From Spirosoma utsteinense (lineage in GTDB: Bacteria > Bacteroidota > Bacteroidia > Cytophagales > Spirosomataceae), in assembly GCF_014282275.1 (NCBI RefSeq), contig NZ_VFIA01000006.1, forward strand, positions 62,001-126,000: 64,000 nt of DNA. Reading direction: 5' to 3'. Every line of letters begins with the position of its first letter. Position 1 is the first letter of the stretch. Of the stretch, positions 1 to 8,344 are shown one piece after another. The notes under the pieces were generated by a model, which was not told the origin of the DNA, did no database searches, and saw only the letters and a list, made by a program, of their open reading frames with translations. The position numbers and the translations under genes are program-made.

Positions 1-371
<371 letters not shown>

Positions 372-393
372 AATGCCTTATACATTGAATGAT

Positions 394-430
394 AAAAACG
401 CCCCGGCCAGTGATGGTTGGGGCGTTTTTT
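394..430 (+). terminator. rho-independent terminator after rpoC
   Basis: Arms AAAAACGCCCC and GGGGCGTTTTT enclose a 14-nt loop, and a run of six T ends the structure. It lies directly after the rpoC stop codon and before the DUF3467 gene. This is an ordinary terminator, useful as a contrast to the much longer palindromes elsewhere in the window. Confidence 0.9.
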
Positions 431-460
431 GATAGCTAATCTTGTTAAAAAAACGCCTGT

Positions 461-787
461 ATGACTCCTCCTCCACAACAAAACCCCGAGAATTCAATTG
501 ACGTAGAATTGAGTGAAGAAATCGCTGAAGGAACGTATGCAAACCTGGCTATGATTGCCCATTCGAATAGTGAGTTTATCCTGGACTTCATCCGACTGAT
601 GCCAGGTGTTCCTAAGGCAAAAGTTAAAGCCCGCATCATTCTGACTCCTGAACATGCTAAACGACTTCTGGAGGCTCTTCGCGAAAATATTAGTCGGTTT
701 GAGGAAGCTTATGGAGACATAAGTAATCCGACAGATACTTTTCGCTTCCCGAGTGGTGGGTTTGGTGGTCCAGTAGGGCAGGCGTAA
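461..787 (+). CDS. DUF3467 domain protein
   Basis: A 108-residue soluble protein of the DUF3467 family; the function is unknown. The core runs from about residue 10 to 90 (SEEIAEGTYANLAMIAHSNS, then EFILDFIRLMPG and ILTPEHAKRLLEAL), the usual family pattern. The C-terminus is Gly/Pro rich (SGGFGGPVGQA). There is no signal peptide or membrane segment. It sits between the rpoC terminator and the rpsL promoter. Finding a DUF3467 gene next to rpoBC is, from memory, common in Bacteroidota, but that is context only and not evidence of a role in transcription. Confidence 0.85.
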   Translation: MTPPPQQNPENSIDVELSEEIAEGTYANLAMIAHSNSEFILDFIRLMPGVPKAKVKARIILTPEHAKRLLEALRENISRFEEAYGDISNPTDTFRFPSGGFGGPVGQA

Positions 788-863
788 AAAGAAGGAGCAT
801 GACCAGCCAGGTCAATGGAGCCATATACTCCTCTGTATCTTCTAAATACTTGCCAGTTAAGCC

Positions 864-893
864 TTGGCATACGTTTTATTTTCCGTATCTTTG
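864..893 (+). promoter_or_regulatory. Bacteroidota-type promoter of rpsL-rpsG
   Basis: TTG at 864-866 and TATCTTTG at 886-893 are separated by 19 bases, matching the Bacteroidota consensus TTTG / TAnnTTTG. Transcription would start about 900, some 40 bases before the rpsL ATG. This is the clearest promoter in the window and fits a strongly expressed ribosomal protein operon. Confidence 0.75.
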
Positions 894-939
894 CACCTCA
901 AATTTCGGGAAGACTGTTTTTTCGTAAACTAATTTAATA

Positions 940-1371
940 ATGCCTACCATACAACAATTGGTGCGCAAGGGACGTGAGAAACTGGTCGACAAATCGAAGT
1001 CGCCAGCTTTGGATTCCTGCCCACAACGTCGGGGCGTATGCACACGTGTGTATACGACGACACCGAAGAAGCCAAACTCGGCGCTTCGTAAAGTTGCCCG
1101 GGTTCGTCTGACGAACGGCCGGGAAGTAAACGCATACATTCCGGGTGAAGGCCACAACCTGCAGGAGCACTCAATCGTGCTGATTCGCGGTGGTCGGGTA
1201 AAAGACCTTCCGGGTGTACGTTATCACATTGTTCGGGGTGCCTTGGATACAGCCGGCGTAAGCGGTCGTTTGCAGAGCCGCTCGAAATACGGCGCTAAGC
1301 GTCCGAAGCCAGGCCAGGCTCCGGTAAAAGGTGGCAAAGGTGCACCACCAGCAAAAGGCAAGAAAAAGTAA
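940..1371 (+). CDS. rpsL: 30S ribosomal protein S12
   Basis: S12 forms part of the decoding centre of the small ribosomal subunit. The conserved blocks [31 protein letters not shown] and [13 protein letters not shown] are all present. Lys43 and Lys88, the positions usually changed in streptomycin-resistant mutants, are both Lys, so the sequence looks streptomycin sensitive. The protein has 143 residues against 124 in E. coli; the extra part is a C-terminal tail of Lys, Gly, Pro and Ala after the normal end (SKYGAKRPK). It is followed by rpsG, 124 bases downstream, and is served by the promoter at 864-893. Confidence 0.98.
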   Translation: MPTIQQLVRKGREKLVDKSKSPALDSCPQRRGVCTRVYTTTPKKPNSALRKVARVRLTNGREVNAYIPGEGHNLQEHSIVLIRGGRVKDLPGVRYHIVRGALDTAGVSGRLQSRSKYGAKRPKPGQAPVKGGKGAPPAKGKKK

Positions 1372-1495
1372 GTATGATGTAGGGTATAGGCTATAGTCAC
1401 GTCTGGTCTATAGCATAAACCTGAAATCATCCATCAAAAAATCGACTGCCCGTTGAAAGACTACGGCAGAGTAAGATCAAAAATCTGAAGAAATC

Positions 1496-1963
1496 ATGAG
1501 AAAGGCGAAACCGCCCAAGCGTTACGTGTTGCCCGATCCTAAATACAAGGAGGTCCTCGTAACCAAATTTGTAAACAACCTGATGTACGAAGGCAAGAAA
1601 AGCTTGGCGTACTCAATCTTCTACGATGCACTCGATGTCGTTGCCAAGCGCACCAGCGAGAGTGGTCTGGATACGTGGAAAAAAGCGTTGAACAACGTTA
1701 TGCCCACAGTTGAAGTAAAAAGCCGTCGTGTCGGTGGAGCTACCTTTCAGGTGCCAACCGAAGTACGGGCAGACCGGAAGGTCGCGGTAGGCATGAAATG
1801 GCTTATCCGGTACGCTCGTTCACGGGGTGAGAAAACTATGGTAGACCGGCTAGCTGCTGAAATCGTGGCTGCTGCAAAGGGCGAAGGCTCGGCAGTGAAA
1901 AAGAAGGACGATACGCACCGTATGGCAGAAGCCAACAAGGCGTTCTCGCACTTCCGGTTCTAA
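1496..1963 (+). CDS. rpsG: 30S ribosomal protein S7
   Basis: S7 is the primary assembly protein of the 30S head and contacts the E and P sites. The 155-residue length and the motifs [42 protein letters not shown] and [36 protein letters not shown] (here read as separate short blocks in the translation) are typical of bacterial S7. Gene order rpsL-rpsG is the start of the str operon, but no fusA follows: a terminator and a convergent ompA-like gene come next. Confidence 0.97.
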   Translation: MRKAKPPKRYVLPDPKYKEVLVTKFVNNLMYEGKKSLAYSIFYDALDVVAKRTSESGLDTWKKALNNVMPTVEVKSRRVGGATFQVPTEVRADRKVAVGMKWLIRYARSRGEKTMVDRLAAEIVAAAKGEGSAVKKKDDTHRMAEANKAFSHFRF

Positions 1964-2005
1964 ACCAACCAATACCGACCACAGTCCCGGTGGTCACCAA
2001 ACCTC

Positions 2006-2037
2006 AAAAGCCGTCCATACTATTGGACGGCTTTTTG
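2006..2037 (+). terminator. terminator of rpsL-rpsG
   Basis: Arms AAAAGCCGTCCA and TGGACGGCTTTT with a short loop, followed by a T-rich run, 43 bases after the rpsG stop codon. It shows that the str operon ends after rpsG here. Confidence 0.9.
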
Positions 2038-2059
2038 TTTTTAGCCTGACTGGTATCGT

Positions 2060-2148
2060 GGGAAACGAGTTAGGGCTGTTCCTGTGGAGCCTGGTCAACG
2101 TGTTGAACGTTGACCAGGCTCCACAGGAACAGCCCTAACTCGTTTCCC
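2060..2148. repeat. perfect 42-bp intergenic palindrome
   Basis: Positions 2060-2101 are the exact reverse complement of 2107-2148, with a 5-nt loop. It lies between the rpsG terminator and the stop codon of the convergent OmpA-like gene, ten bases from the latter. There is no U tract on either side, and the rpsG side already has its own terminator. It may stop transcription from the OmpA side or protect 3' ends; the function is not shown by the sequence. Confidence 0.97.
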
Positions 2149-2157
2149 AAATAGAAA

Positions 2158-3036
2158 TTACTTACCAGCCTGCCCGTTCGAAAGCAGGTTGAAGAACTGA
2201 TCCAGTTTTGGCGTGATGATGATCTCCGTACGGCGGTTCTGCTGACGGCCTACCGATGTAGTATTGTCATCTTTCGGGCTGAACTCCGAACGACCACCAG
2301 CCGTCATGCGCTCAGGTGCCACACCAAACTTTCCTTGTAGTGTCCGAACAACAGATGTAGCGCGCAGGGCGCTCAGGTCCCAGTTGTCTTTGATCGAAGC
2401 CGTCGAAATGGGGACAACGTCTGTGTGGCCTTCTACCAGAATGTCAAGCTCTTTGTGATCATTGACCACTTTAGCTACTTTGCCCAGTACGGTTTCGGCA
2501 CGGGGCGTAATATCGTAGCTACCCGATTTGAAAAGAAGTTTGTCGGAAATTGATACGTAAACTACACCTTTTTTAACTTCAACCTGTACATCCTGGTCGT
2601 TGATATCGTCCAGAGAGCGCTTCAGGTTCATAACCAATGACAGGTTAATAGAATCTTTGCGCTGGATACTGGTGTTAAGGTTATTAACGTACTTCGTTTG
2701 CTCGTTAAGTGTTTCAAGCGACTTTTTGATACTCTCAGCCCCTGATTTGCTCACGATCGAAAGATCGGACATGCGATCCAGCAGATTAGTGTTTGTGCGT
2801 TTCAGGTAGTCAATTTGGGACTGTAGGTCACCAACCTGTTTATCCTTACCCTGCAAGTCATTGTCTTTTGCAGACAACTGAGTGCGTAGATCGGCCGTAC
2901 GCTGGTCACAGTCATTAAGCGAAGCAACCGCTTTATCGCGCGCTTCCTGTAGGGTCTTGATCTCAGCCAGCCGCTTTTTACTATTGCAGGAGGATAGCAT
3001 CGCTATGGCCGCGAAAAGAATGAGTACTCGTTTCAT
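2158..3036 (-). CDS. OmpA/MotB-family peptidoglycan-binding lipoprotein
   Basis: A 292-residue envelope protein. The N-terminus is a lipoprotein signal peptide (MKRVLILFAAIAMLSSC) with the lipid-bearing Cys at residue 17. Residues about 25-145 are rich in Glu, Lys, Asp and heptad-like Leu/Ile and should form a coiled coil. The C-terminal OmpA domain, about 150-280, contains LVEGHTDVVPI, NWDLSALRATSVVRTL and GRQQNRRTEIII, the motifs that bind diaminopimelate in peptidoglycan. The NWDLS and GHTDxxPI forms resemble MotB/OmpA proteins. It probably tethers the outer membrane to the wall. It stands alone, convergent with rpsG. Confidence 0.92.
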   Translation of the reverse strand: MKRVLILFAAIAMLSSCNSKKRLAEIKTLQEARDKAVASLNDCDQRTADLRTQLSAKDNDLQGKDKQVGDLQSQIDYLKRTNTNLLDRMSDLSIVSKSGAESIKKSLETLNEQTKYVNNLNTSIQRKDSINLSLVMNLKRSLDDINDQDVQVEVKKGVVYVSISDKLLFKSGSYDITPRAETVLGKVAKVVNDHKELDILVEGHTDVVPISTASIKDNWDLSALRATSVVRTLQGKFGVAPERMTAGGRSEFSPKDDNTTSVGRQQNRRTEIIITPKLDQFFNLLSNGQAGK

Positions 3037-3357
3037 ACTAATAAATGATAATTTAATGGGTAACGAAAAGTTAGGTTTGAACGATATGAACAGTCAACTC
3101 AGCCAATCGTATTACAAAAGTAAGTGATTCTCATTAACCGAATTATAAGTTTTTTTAATGAAGAATAAATCCTTTCCCGATCGTTAGGTGTACGCTCACG
3201 CCCGTAGCCTGAATAGGGTCTGGTAGCCAGAAACAAGGTTAATAAGCCCTTTGTATAATATTATTGGCTGCTTTTTTGAGCAACAGTCGGTTGATTGAGC
3301 GCTAATCGGTAGTTTGAGCCCTTATTCTACTTCTCAAGCAGACCACTTATTCTATTT
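3037..3357. other. divergent intergenic region, promoters only
   Basis: This 321-base stretch separates the divergent OmpA-like and lactonase genes. No credible coding sequence was seen. A good minus-strand -7 element for the OmpA-like gene is at 3115-3122. On the plus strand short GTTTGAGC/ATTGAGC words repeat at 3285-3320, with a weak TAGTTTG at about 3311 that could serve the lactonase gene. Confidence 0.6.
3115..3122 (-). promoter_or_regulatory. -7 element upstream of the OmpA-like gene
   Basis: The minus strand reads TACTTTTG, an exact match to TAnnTTTG. It lies about 80 bases before the start codon. A clear -33 TTG is not seen at the expected distance, so this rests on the -7 box alone. 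Confidence 0.5.
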
Positions 3358-4503
3358 ATGTACAAACTACTTACTGGGCTGGTGATGCTATTGACTAATC
3401 TGGGCATGACTGCCTACGCTCAGCATGGTAAAGAGATCATTTACGTTGGTACCTACTCAGTGCGGGGGAGCGAGGGGATTTATGTCTACGAATTTGACCG
3501 GATGACAGGAGCAATGAATCCACTTCAGTCCGTATCCAACGCAAAAAGCCCGTCCTTTCTGGCGTTGCACCCATCGACGAAATACCTTTATTCTGTTAAC
3601 GAAGCGGCCGAAACAGGGCCATCCAAAGCCGGGGCTGTCAGCGCGTATCGTGTGGACGGAACGACGGGAAAGCTTACTTTTCTGAACAGCCAGTCTACGC
3701 TGGGAAACGGCCCATGCTACGTCAGTATCGACCAGACGGGTAAGACCGCTTTCGTTGCCAACTATGGCGGGGGAAGTATGGCCGTATTGCCAATTAACCT
3801 AGACGGTAACCTGGGGGCGGCTACCGACAGTGTACAACAGACCGGCCGTGGTCCGGATGCGAAACGGCAGGAAAAGCCACACATTCACTCGGCTACGGTG
3901 TCTCCCGACAATCGTTTTGTGTACGTCGCTGACCTGGGCACCGATAAACTGCACATTTATGAAATAGATGCCAAAAACAGTACGGTTAAGCCTGCCCAGA
4001 CGCCTTATGTAACAGTAAAGCCAGGGTCTGGGCCACGTCACCTGGCGTTCCATCCGAATGGAAAGTTTGCTTATCTGGCCGAAGAGTTAATCTCGTCGGT
4101 AGCGGTCTTTAGCCGGAATGCCAAAACGGGGGCGCTGACCTTGATTCGTGATGGTGTTAAAACACTTCCCGCTGACTTCAGCGAGCAGAATACCAGCGCC
4201 GACATTCACATTGATCCTACCGGTAAGTTCCTATACCAATCGAATCGGGGGCGGCATGCATTGGCTATCTTTGCCATTGGTGACAACGGCGACCTGACAG
4301 CCGTAGGTGATGAGCCAACAAGGGGCAAAACTCCGCGTAATTTTATGATTGATCCAAAAGGCGAGTTTGTCTTTGTCGCCAATCAGGATTCCGATACTAT
4401 TACTATTTTTAAGCGCAATCAGAAAACAGGCAAACTGACCTACACCGGCCAATCGATCAGCGTACCAGCTCCAGTATGCGTGATCATGGCCGGTTCCCGA
4501 TAA
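3358..4503 (+). CDS. lactonase family beta-propeller protein (secreted)
   Basis: A 381-residue protein of the 6-phosphogluconolactonase/YbhE seven-bladed propeller family. The first 22 residues are a signal peptide ending in AYAQ, so the mature enzyme is periplasmic or outside the cell. The family pattern is clear: YVGTYSVRGSEGIYVYEFDR, PSFLALHPSTKYLYSVNE, GNGPCYVSI, GGGSMAVLPI and GPRHLAFHPNGKFAYLAEEL, repeated once per blade. The export signal argues against a role in cytosolic pentose phosphate metabolism; a lactone made from an oxidised sugar outside the cytoplasm is more likely. The DUF1080 gene follows 29 bases downstream on the same strand, and the pair is probably co-transcribed. Confidence 0.9.
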   Translation: MYKLLTGLVMLLTNLGMTAYAQHGKEIIYVGTYSVRGSEGIYVYEFDRMTGAMNPLQSVSNAKSPSFLALHPSTKYLYSVNEAAETGPSKAGAVSAYRVDGTTGKLTFLNSQSTLGNGPCYVSIDQTGKTAFVANYGGGSMAVLPINLDGNLGAATDSVQQTGRGPDAKRQEKPHIHSATVSPDNRFVYVADLGTDKLHIYEIDAKNSTVKPAQTPYVTVKPGSGPRHLAFHPNGKFAYLAEELISSVAVFSRNAKTGALTLIRDGVKTLPADFSEQNTSADIHIDPTGKFLYQSNRGRHALAIFAIGDNGDLTAVGDEPTRGKTPRNFMIDPKGEFVFVANQDSDTITIFKRNQKTGKLTYTGQSISVPAPVCVIMAGSR

Positions 4504-4532
4504 TAAATTACACACGTTAAACGATTGACATA

Positions 4533-5129
4533 ATGAAGCGAATAGTGCTCTTCGGGCTTGTGCTCGGCTTATTTGTTATGGCTGCTCCGGCCAAAAAAAT
4601 TACGCTCTTCAACGGTAAGGATTTGAGCGGCTGGAAAGTATACGGTACCGAAAAATGGTATGTCAAGGATGGCGAACTAATCTGCGAGAGTGGCCCCGAC
4701 AAGCAGTATGGCTATCTGGCAACGGAACAGACTTACAAGAACTTTGATCTGTCGGTACAATTCAAGCAGGAAGCCAACGGTAACAGTGGCGTCTTCTTCC
4801 GGTCGAGCATCGAAGGCACCAAAGTAAGTGGCTGGCAGGTTGAGGTGGCCCCCAAAGACCACGATACGGGTGGCGTGTATGAATCCTATGGCCGGGGCTG
4901 GCTGGAAAAAATACCGTCCGAGAAAGAAAATATCCTGAAGCCAGAGGAGTGGAACACCATGCGTATACGGGTTGAGGGCGATCACGTTCAGACATACCTC
5001 AACGGCAAGCCCATGATCGATATGCACGATGCCAAGATCGGCGCGGCCGATGGGTCAATAGCCTTACAGATCCACGATGGTGGCGGCATTAAAGTTCGCT
5101 GGCGGAAACTAGTCCTTAAGACACTATAG
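4533..5129 (+). CDS. DUF1080 protein (3-keto-disaccharide hydrolase-like)
   Basis: A 198-residue protein of the DUF1080 family (LamG/concanavalin-like fold), some members of which hydrolyse 3-keto-glycosides. A signal peptide covers residues 1-19 (MKRIVLFGLVLGLFVMAAPA). Family motifs are FNGKDLSGWKVYG, WYVKDGELICE, SGVFFRSS, GWQVEV, GGVYESYGRGWL and EWNTMRIRVEGDHVQTYLNG. It lies close behind the exported lactonase gene, which suggests a joint role in handling oxidised sugars in the periplasm. The substrate cannot be read from the sequence. Confidence 0.9.
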   Translation: MKRIVLFGLVLGLFVMAAPAKKITLFNGKDLSGWKVYGTEKWYVKDGELICESGPDKQYGYLATEQTYKNFDLSVQFKQEANGNSGVFFRSSIEGTKVSGWQVEVAPKDHDTGGVYESYGRGWLEKIPSEKENILKPEEWNTMRIRVEGDHVQTYLNGKPMIDMHDAKIGAADGSIALQIHDGGGIKVRWRKLVLKTL

Positions 5130-5159
5130 GGGAACGCTGAACCACGTTGGAACGCACTC

Positions 5160-5645
5160 CTACAACTCGCCCAGCAGCCCTTCCAGGTCCAGTGGATGTG
5201 TATACATCTCCAGAGAACCGTCGGGCTTCTGCGGCCAGTCTTCCTTAGGGCGATCCCAGTACAGTTCTACTCCATTCTGATCGGGATCGTTCAGGTATAT
5301 AGCTTCTGAAACCCCATGATCTGAGGCACCCGTAATGGGATAGTGTGCATCGATCAGCCGTTTCAGGGCCACCGCCAGATCCCGGCGCGTTGGATATAGA
5401 ATGGCCGTATGAAACAAGCCGGCGCTACGTACCGGTGCAGGGGGCATACCTTTGCTGTACCAGGTGTTAAGCCCAATATGGTGATGATAGCCACCCGCCG
5501 AAATAAAGGCCGCCTGATCGCCGTATAGCGTTGTAACGGTGAAGCCAAGTAAATCGCGGTAAAACTGAAGCGCGCGGTCAAGATCCGCTACTTTCAAATG
5601 AACATGGCCAATCTGGGTCTGGTCTGGAATCGTGTACGGAATCAT
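5160..5645 (-). CDS. VOC-family protein (glyoxalase/extradiol dioxygenase fold)
   Basis: A 161-residue protein with one vicinal-oxygen-chelate module. The pattern IGHVHLKVADLDRALQFYRD, LGFTVTTLYGDQAAFISAGG, HHHIGLNTW and NGVELYWDRP places putative metal ligands at His15, the HHH cluster and the Glu of GVELYW. It resembles the N-terminal half of CatE-like catechol 2,3-dioxygenases, but the length fits a single-module VOC enzyme, so the reaction stays open. It is transcribed toward DUF1080 (convergent) and lies downstream of ftsI, with a hairpin in between. Confidence 0.85.
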   Translation of the reverse strand: MIPYTIPDQTQIGHVHLKVADLDRALQFYRDLLGFTVTTLYGDQAAFISAGGYHHHIGLNTWYSKGMPPAPVRSAGLFHTAILYPTRRDLAVALKRLIDAHYPITGASDHGVSEAIYLNDPDQNGVELYWDRPKEDWPQKPDGSLEMYTHPLDLEGLLGEL

Positions 5646-5656
5646 AATCCTTATCT

Positions 5657-5687
5657 AAGCCCGTCGCTTCAGCGAACGGGCTTTTTT
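5657..5687. terminator. hairpin between ftsI and the VOC gene
   Basis: AAGCCCGTCGCT and AGCGAACGGGCTT form a stem with a 2-nt loop and one mismatch. The T run lies on the plus strand, so it would end plus-strand transcripts best, although both flanking genes are on the minus strand. It may be a weak stop or processing site between ftsI and the VOC gene. Confidence 0.6.
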
Positions 5688-5689
5688 GT

Positions 5690-7804
5690 TTAGCCGAGCT
5701 TGAGTGTAATCGTTTTGGCGGCTATGTCTACCGACCCTGTTCCAGGCTCCACGGATTGCTCTTTTACCTTTCCTTTTCCTTCAACAACTACCCGGAATCC
5801 TCGGTTTTCGAGCAGGAACAACGCATCCCGTAGTGTCAATCCCCGTACATCGGGTACCTGGTTAGGACGGGTAGGCCGTGATTTCCAACGCCCATCTTCT
5901 GTTGTTTCAACCCACCCTTCGGTTGATGGTTCACTGTCCATGTTTAGAGTACTACTGATGGTATGCAGATCGTCGGCATACCCGGCCAGTAAGGCTGAGG
6001 CCGGACGTGGCTGCCGTCCCCCGGCTCTGATGGGGGCATGCATTCGGATGTCGTAGGCTACGATCCGGTCAGCTACCTCTTTGAATACGGGGGCGGCTAC
6101 GGCTCCGGCATAGAGTAGGTCTATGTTATTACCCTGGGGGCTATCGATTGCCGTGATCATGGTGTACTTAGGGTTATTGGCTGGAAAATAACCAATAAAC
6201 GAGGTGTAGTATTTCCCGACCTGATAGCGACCGTTTATGACTTTTTGAGCCGTGCCGGTTTTGCCGGCTATAGCATAGTGGGGATTATTTATGTGCTTTG
6301 CTGTTCCATGTTCGACAACCCCACGCAACAGTTCCTGCGCTTTTCTGGCAGTTTCAGGGGAGCAGATAGGCTCTGCGCTTATTTCCGGCTGGTTATCCTC
6401 AACCAGTTCGTTAGCCAGTTTGATTTTACGAACCAGCATCGGGCGCACCCATCGGCCATCATTGGCTACCGCGTTGTAAAAGGCCAGCATCTGGAGGGGT
6501 GTTATCTGCATTTCGTAGCCGTAAGACATGGAGGTCAGCGACACCTTACTCCAGCCTTTCATGTCGGGGTTACGAACAACAGGGATAGCTTCCCCTTTCA
6601 TGTGAATCCCTGTTGGCTGAGTCAGATGGAACCGGCGCAGATATTGACAGTAGAGGTCAGGGCGGCTATAGAAGTAACTTTTCATTAGTAAATGAATGCC
6701 TACGTTCGATGACTTCTCAAAAACCTGCCGCGCCGTAATCGTTCCGGCTCCTCCCCGTTTGGCGTCATGAATTCCCAGGCCGTTATACCGCATCGATCCG
6801 CCACCTGTAGCTACCAGCTGATTCAATGAGATCGCTTTCTCTTCCATCAGGGCCATCATCGTTGCCAGTTTGAAGGTAGAGCCAGGATCCGTCCGTCCTG
6901 CCAGCGCATGATTGAAGTTCTCGACATACGTATTGTCCCGGCGCTTCGATAAATTGGCCATAGCCCGGATTTCGCCGGTTGCCACTTCCATCACGATAAC
7001 ACAGCCTTTGTCTGCCTTGTATTTTTCAAGCGCCGACCGAAGGGATGTTTCGGCCATATCCTGAAAGTTAACATCGATTGTCGTGTACAGATCCATACCT
7101 GGCTCCGGTTTCATCTCGGGGCCATCGTCGACTGGTTTGCGGATACCACCCGATAAGACTTCGACCAGACCGACGGCGTTTTTGCCCGCCAGCGCTGGCT
7201 GGAACGAGGCTTCCAGACCAATTAGTCCCCGCCCGGTTTTGGCGTCGAGGTTGCCAATGGTACGCTCAGCCATCGATCCAAAAGGGTGGTAACGTTCGTA
7301 GTAGGGGCGTAGCACACCACCACGCGCTGCCACCTTTGCCGAGGACCGGAAAAAAGGCCATTTCAGCATCATCTGGCGCTCTTGGAACGTAACGCGCCGA
7401 CGATTCAACAACACATACCGGCGTTTGCGGGCGCGCGCATCCCGCACAAGGTCAGCGTAGTCGCGCGCCGAACGATCTTTATAGATGCGGGCCAGGAGTA
7501 GGCCCAGGGAATCTACTTTCTTGCCGAAGTATTCCGGTTTAGCTGTCGTTGGATCGAGGCCAACGACGTAAGTGGGTAACGAGGTTGCGAGTAGACTGCC
7601 ATCGGCCGCCAGGATATTGCCCCGCATAGCCCGGATCGTATCGCGCTGGATGAGCGTTGCCGCCACACGTTCGCGCCAGAACTGACCCTTGAATGTCTGG
7701 AAATACTGGACGTAAACCAGTCGCATTACCACCGCGAAAGCGAGGGCCAGCACAACGTAGAAAACGTGGTTTGCCCGTTGAATAATATCCTGCTTAATGT
7801 TCAT
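5690..7804 (-). CDS. ftsI: penicillin-binding transpeptidase FtsI/PBP3 with PASTA domain
   Basis: A 704-residue division-specific transpeptidase that crosslinks septal peptidoglycan. A membrane anchor spans about residues 14-34. The PBP dimerisation domain follows, then the transpeptidase domain with all three active-site motifs: STFK (nucleophile Ser309, Lys312), SSN (365-367) and KTG (515-517). A C-terminal PASTA domain covers about 645-704 (VPDVRGLTLRDALFLLENRG). Length and PASTA tail fit the FtsI type found in Bacteroidota. The start overlaps the end of the FtsL-like gene by 11 bases, so translation is probably coupled. The rest of the dcw cluster (rsmH, murE, mraY) is absent on both sides. 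Confidence 0.93.
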   Translation of the reverse strand: MNIKQDIIQRANHVFYVVLALAFAVVMRLVYVQYFQTFKGQFWRERVAATLIQRDTIRAMRGNILAADGSLLATSLPTYVVGLDPTTAKPEYFGKKVDSLGLLLARIYKDRSARDYADLVRDARARKRRYVLLNRRRVTFQERQMMLKWPFFRSSAKVAARGGVLRPYYERYHPFGSMAERTIGNLDAKTGRGLIGLEASFQPALAGKNAVGLVEVLSGGIRKPVDDGPEMKPEPGMDLYTTIDVNFQDMAETSLRSALEKYKADKGCVIVMEVATGEIRAMANLSKRRDNTYVENFNHALAGRTDPGSTFKLATMMALMEEKAISLNQLVATGGGSMRYNGLGIHDAKRGGAGTITARQVFEKSSNVGIHLLMKSYFYSRPDLYCQYLRRFHLTQPTGIHMKGEAIPVVRNPDMKGWSKVSLTSMSYGYEMQITPLQMLAFYNAVANDGRWVRPMLVRKIKLANELVEDNQPEISAEPICSPETARKAQELLRGVVEHGTAKHINNPHYAIAGKTGTAQKVINGRYQVGKYYTSFIGYFPANNPKYTMITAIDSPQGNNIDLLYAGAVAAPVFKEVADRIVAYDIRMHAPIRAGGRQPRPASALLAGYADDLHTISSTLNMDSEPSTEGWVETTEDGRWKSRPTRPNQVPDVRGLTLRDALFLLENRGFRVVVEGKGKVKEQSVEPGTGSVDIAAKTITLKLG

Positions 7805-8192
7805 CGGACTTGACGACTATTTTGTGGGGTGGGGTTTGGCTATCGGACAAACCGAGCCCGGCAACCCGCTTCGTAATTTCAGACTGTTTGCCGCTCTTCA
7901 TAAAATCGGCATTCAGCACGGTGTACTGCGAGCGAAGTTCGTCGACCTGTGTTTTGGTTCGCTGGATGCGCCGGACAAGTCGCTCGGCGTTGTGATTCAG
8001 GCCGATGTATACGATGAGTAAGAACGTGATCCACAGGATACGGTCAATATGGCGGATTGGCCAGGCATTATCTTCACCAAAAAGCCGGTCCAACCCAATG
8101 AAGTCGTTAAGCCAGGATGCTAACTTGAGCCGACGCCGTTGCTTTTTCTGTTTAGGAATGCGCTCTGGTTCGCGAAAGGTATTTTTTGCCAT
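7794..8192 (-). CDS. ftsL: FtsL-like cell division protein
   Basis: A 132-residue protein starting at the ATG of MAKNTFREPERIPKQ; the open frame extends further upstream but into a palindrome, so the downstream ATG was chosen. A basic cytoplasmic head is followed by one membrane segment (about 66-82, ILWITFLLIVYIGL) and a short extracytoplasmic coiled coil (NAERLVRRIQRTKTQVDELR). This topology and the position directly before ftsI, with an 11-base overlap, are those of FtsL, which recruits FtsI and FtsW to the divisome. FtsL sequences diverge widely, so the call rests mainly on context and topology. Confidence 0.8.
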   Translation of the reverse strand: MAKNTFREPERIPKQKKQRRRLKLASWLNDFIGLDRLFGEDNAWPIRHIDRILWITFLLIVYIGLNHNAERLVRRIQRTKTQVDELRSQYTVLNADFMKSGKQSEITKRVAGLGLSDSQTPPHKIVVKSDEH

Positions 8193-8218
8193 AACGAGGG
8201 TAACAGGCCGTGTCAATA

Positions 8219-8226
8219 CAAAGAAA
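8219..8226 (-). promoter_or_regulatory. possible -7 element of ftsL-ftsI
   Basis: The minus strand reads TTTCTTTG, one base from TAnnTTTG, about 27 bases before the ftsL ATG. It lies just downstream of the 8262-8321 hairpin, so the ftsL-ftsI unit would have its own promoter. No firm -33 box was found. Confidence 0.35.
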
Positions 8227-8261
8227 CAAAAACATTGGTAAACCCCTCGAATAGAAAAAAA

Positions 8262-8321
8262 GCAACCGGGCCAAAAGACTACCATTACTCCCCTGAGATG
8301 GTAGTCTTTTGGCCCGGTTGC
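8262..8321 (-). terminator. 24-bp perfect hairpin terminator of the M28 peptidase gene
   Basis: Arms 8262-8285 and 8298-8321 are exact reverse complements with a 12-nt loop. On the minus strand a run of seven or eight T follows the stem, so this works as a strong terminator for the peptidase gene that ends at 8345. It is the one long palindrome of the window with a clear U tract. Confidence 0.9.
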
Positions 8322-8344
8322 GTTATGGGTCTTCTGCTAAGAAG

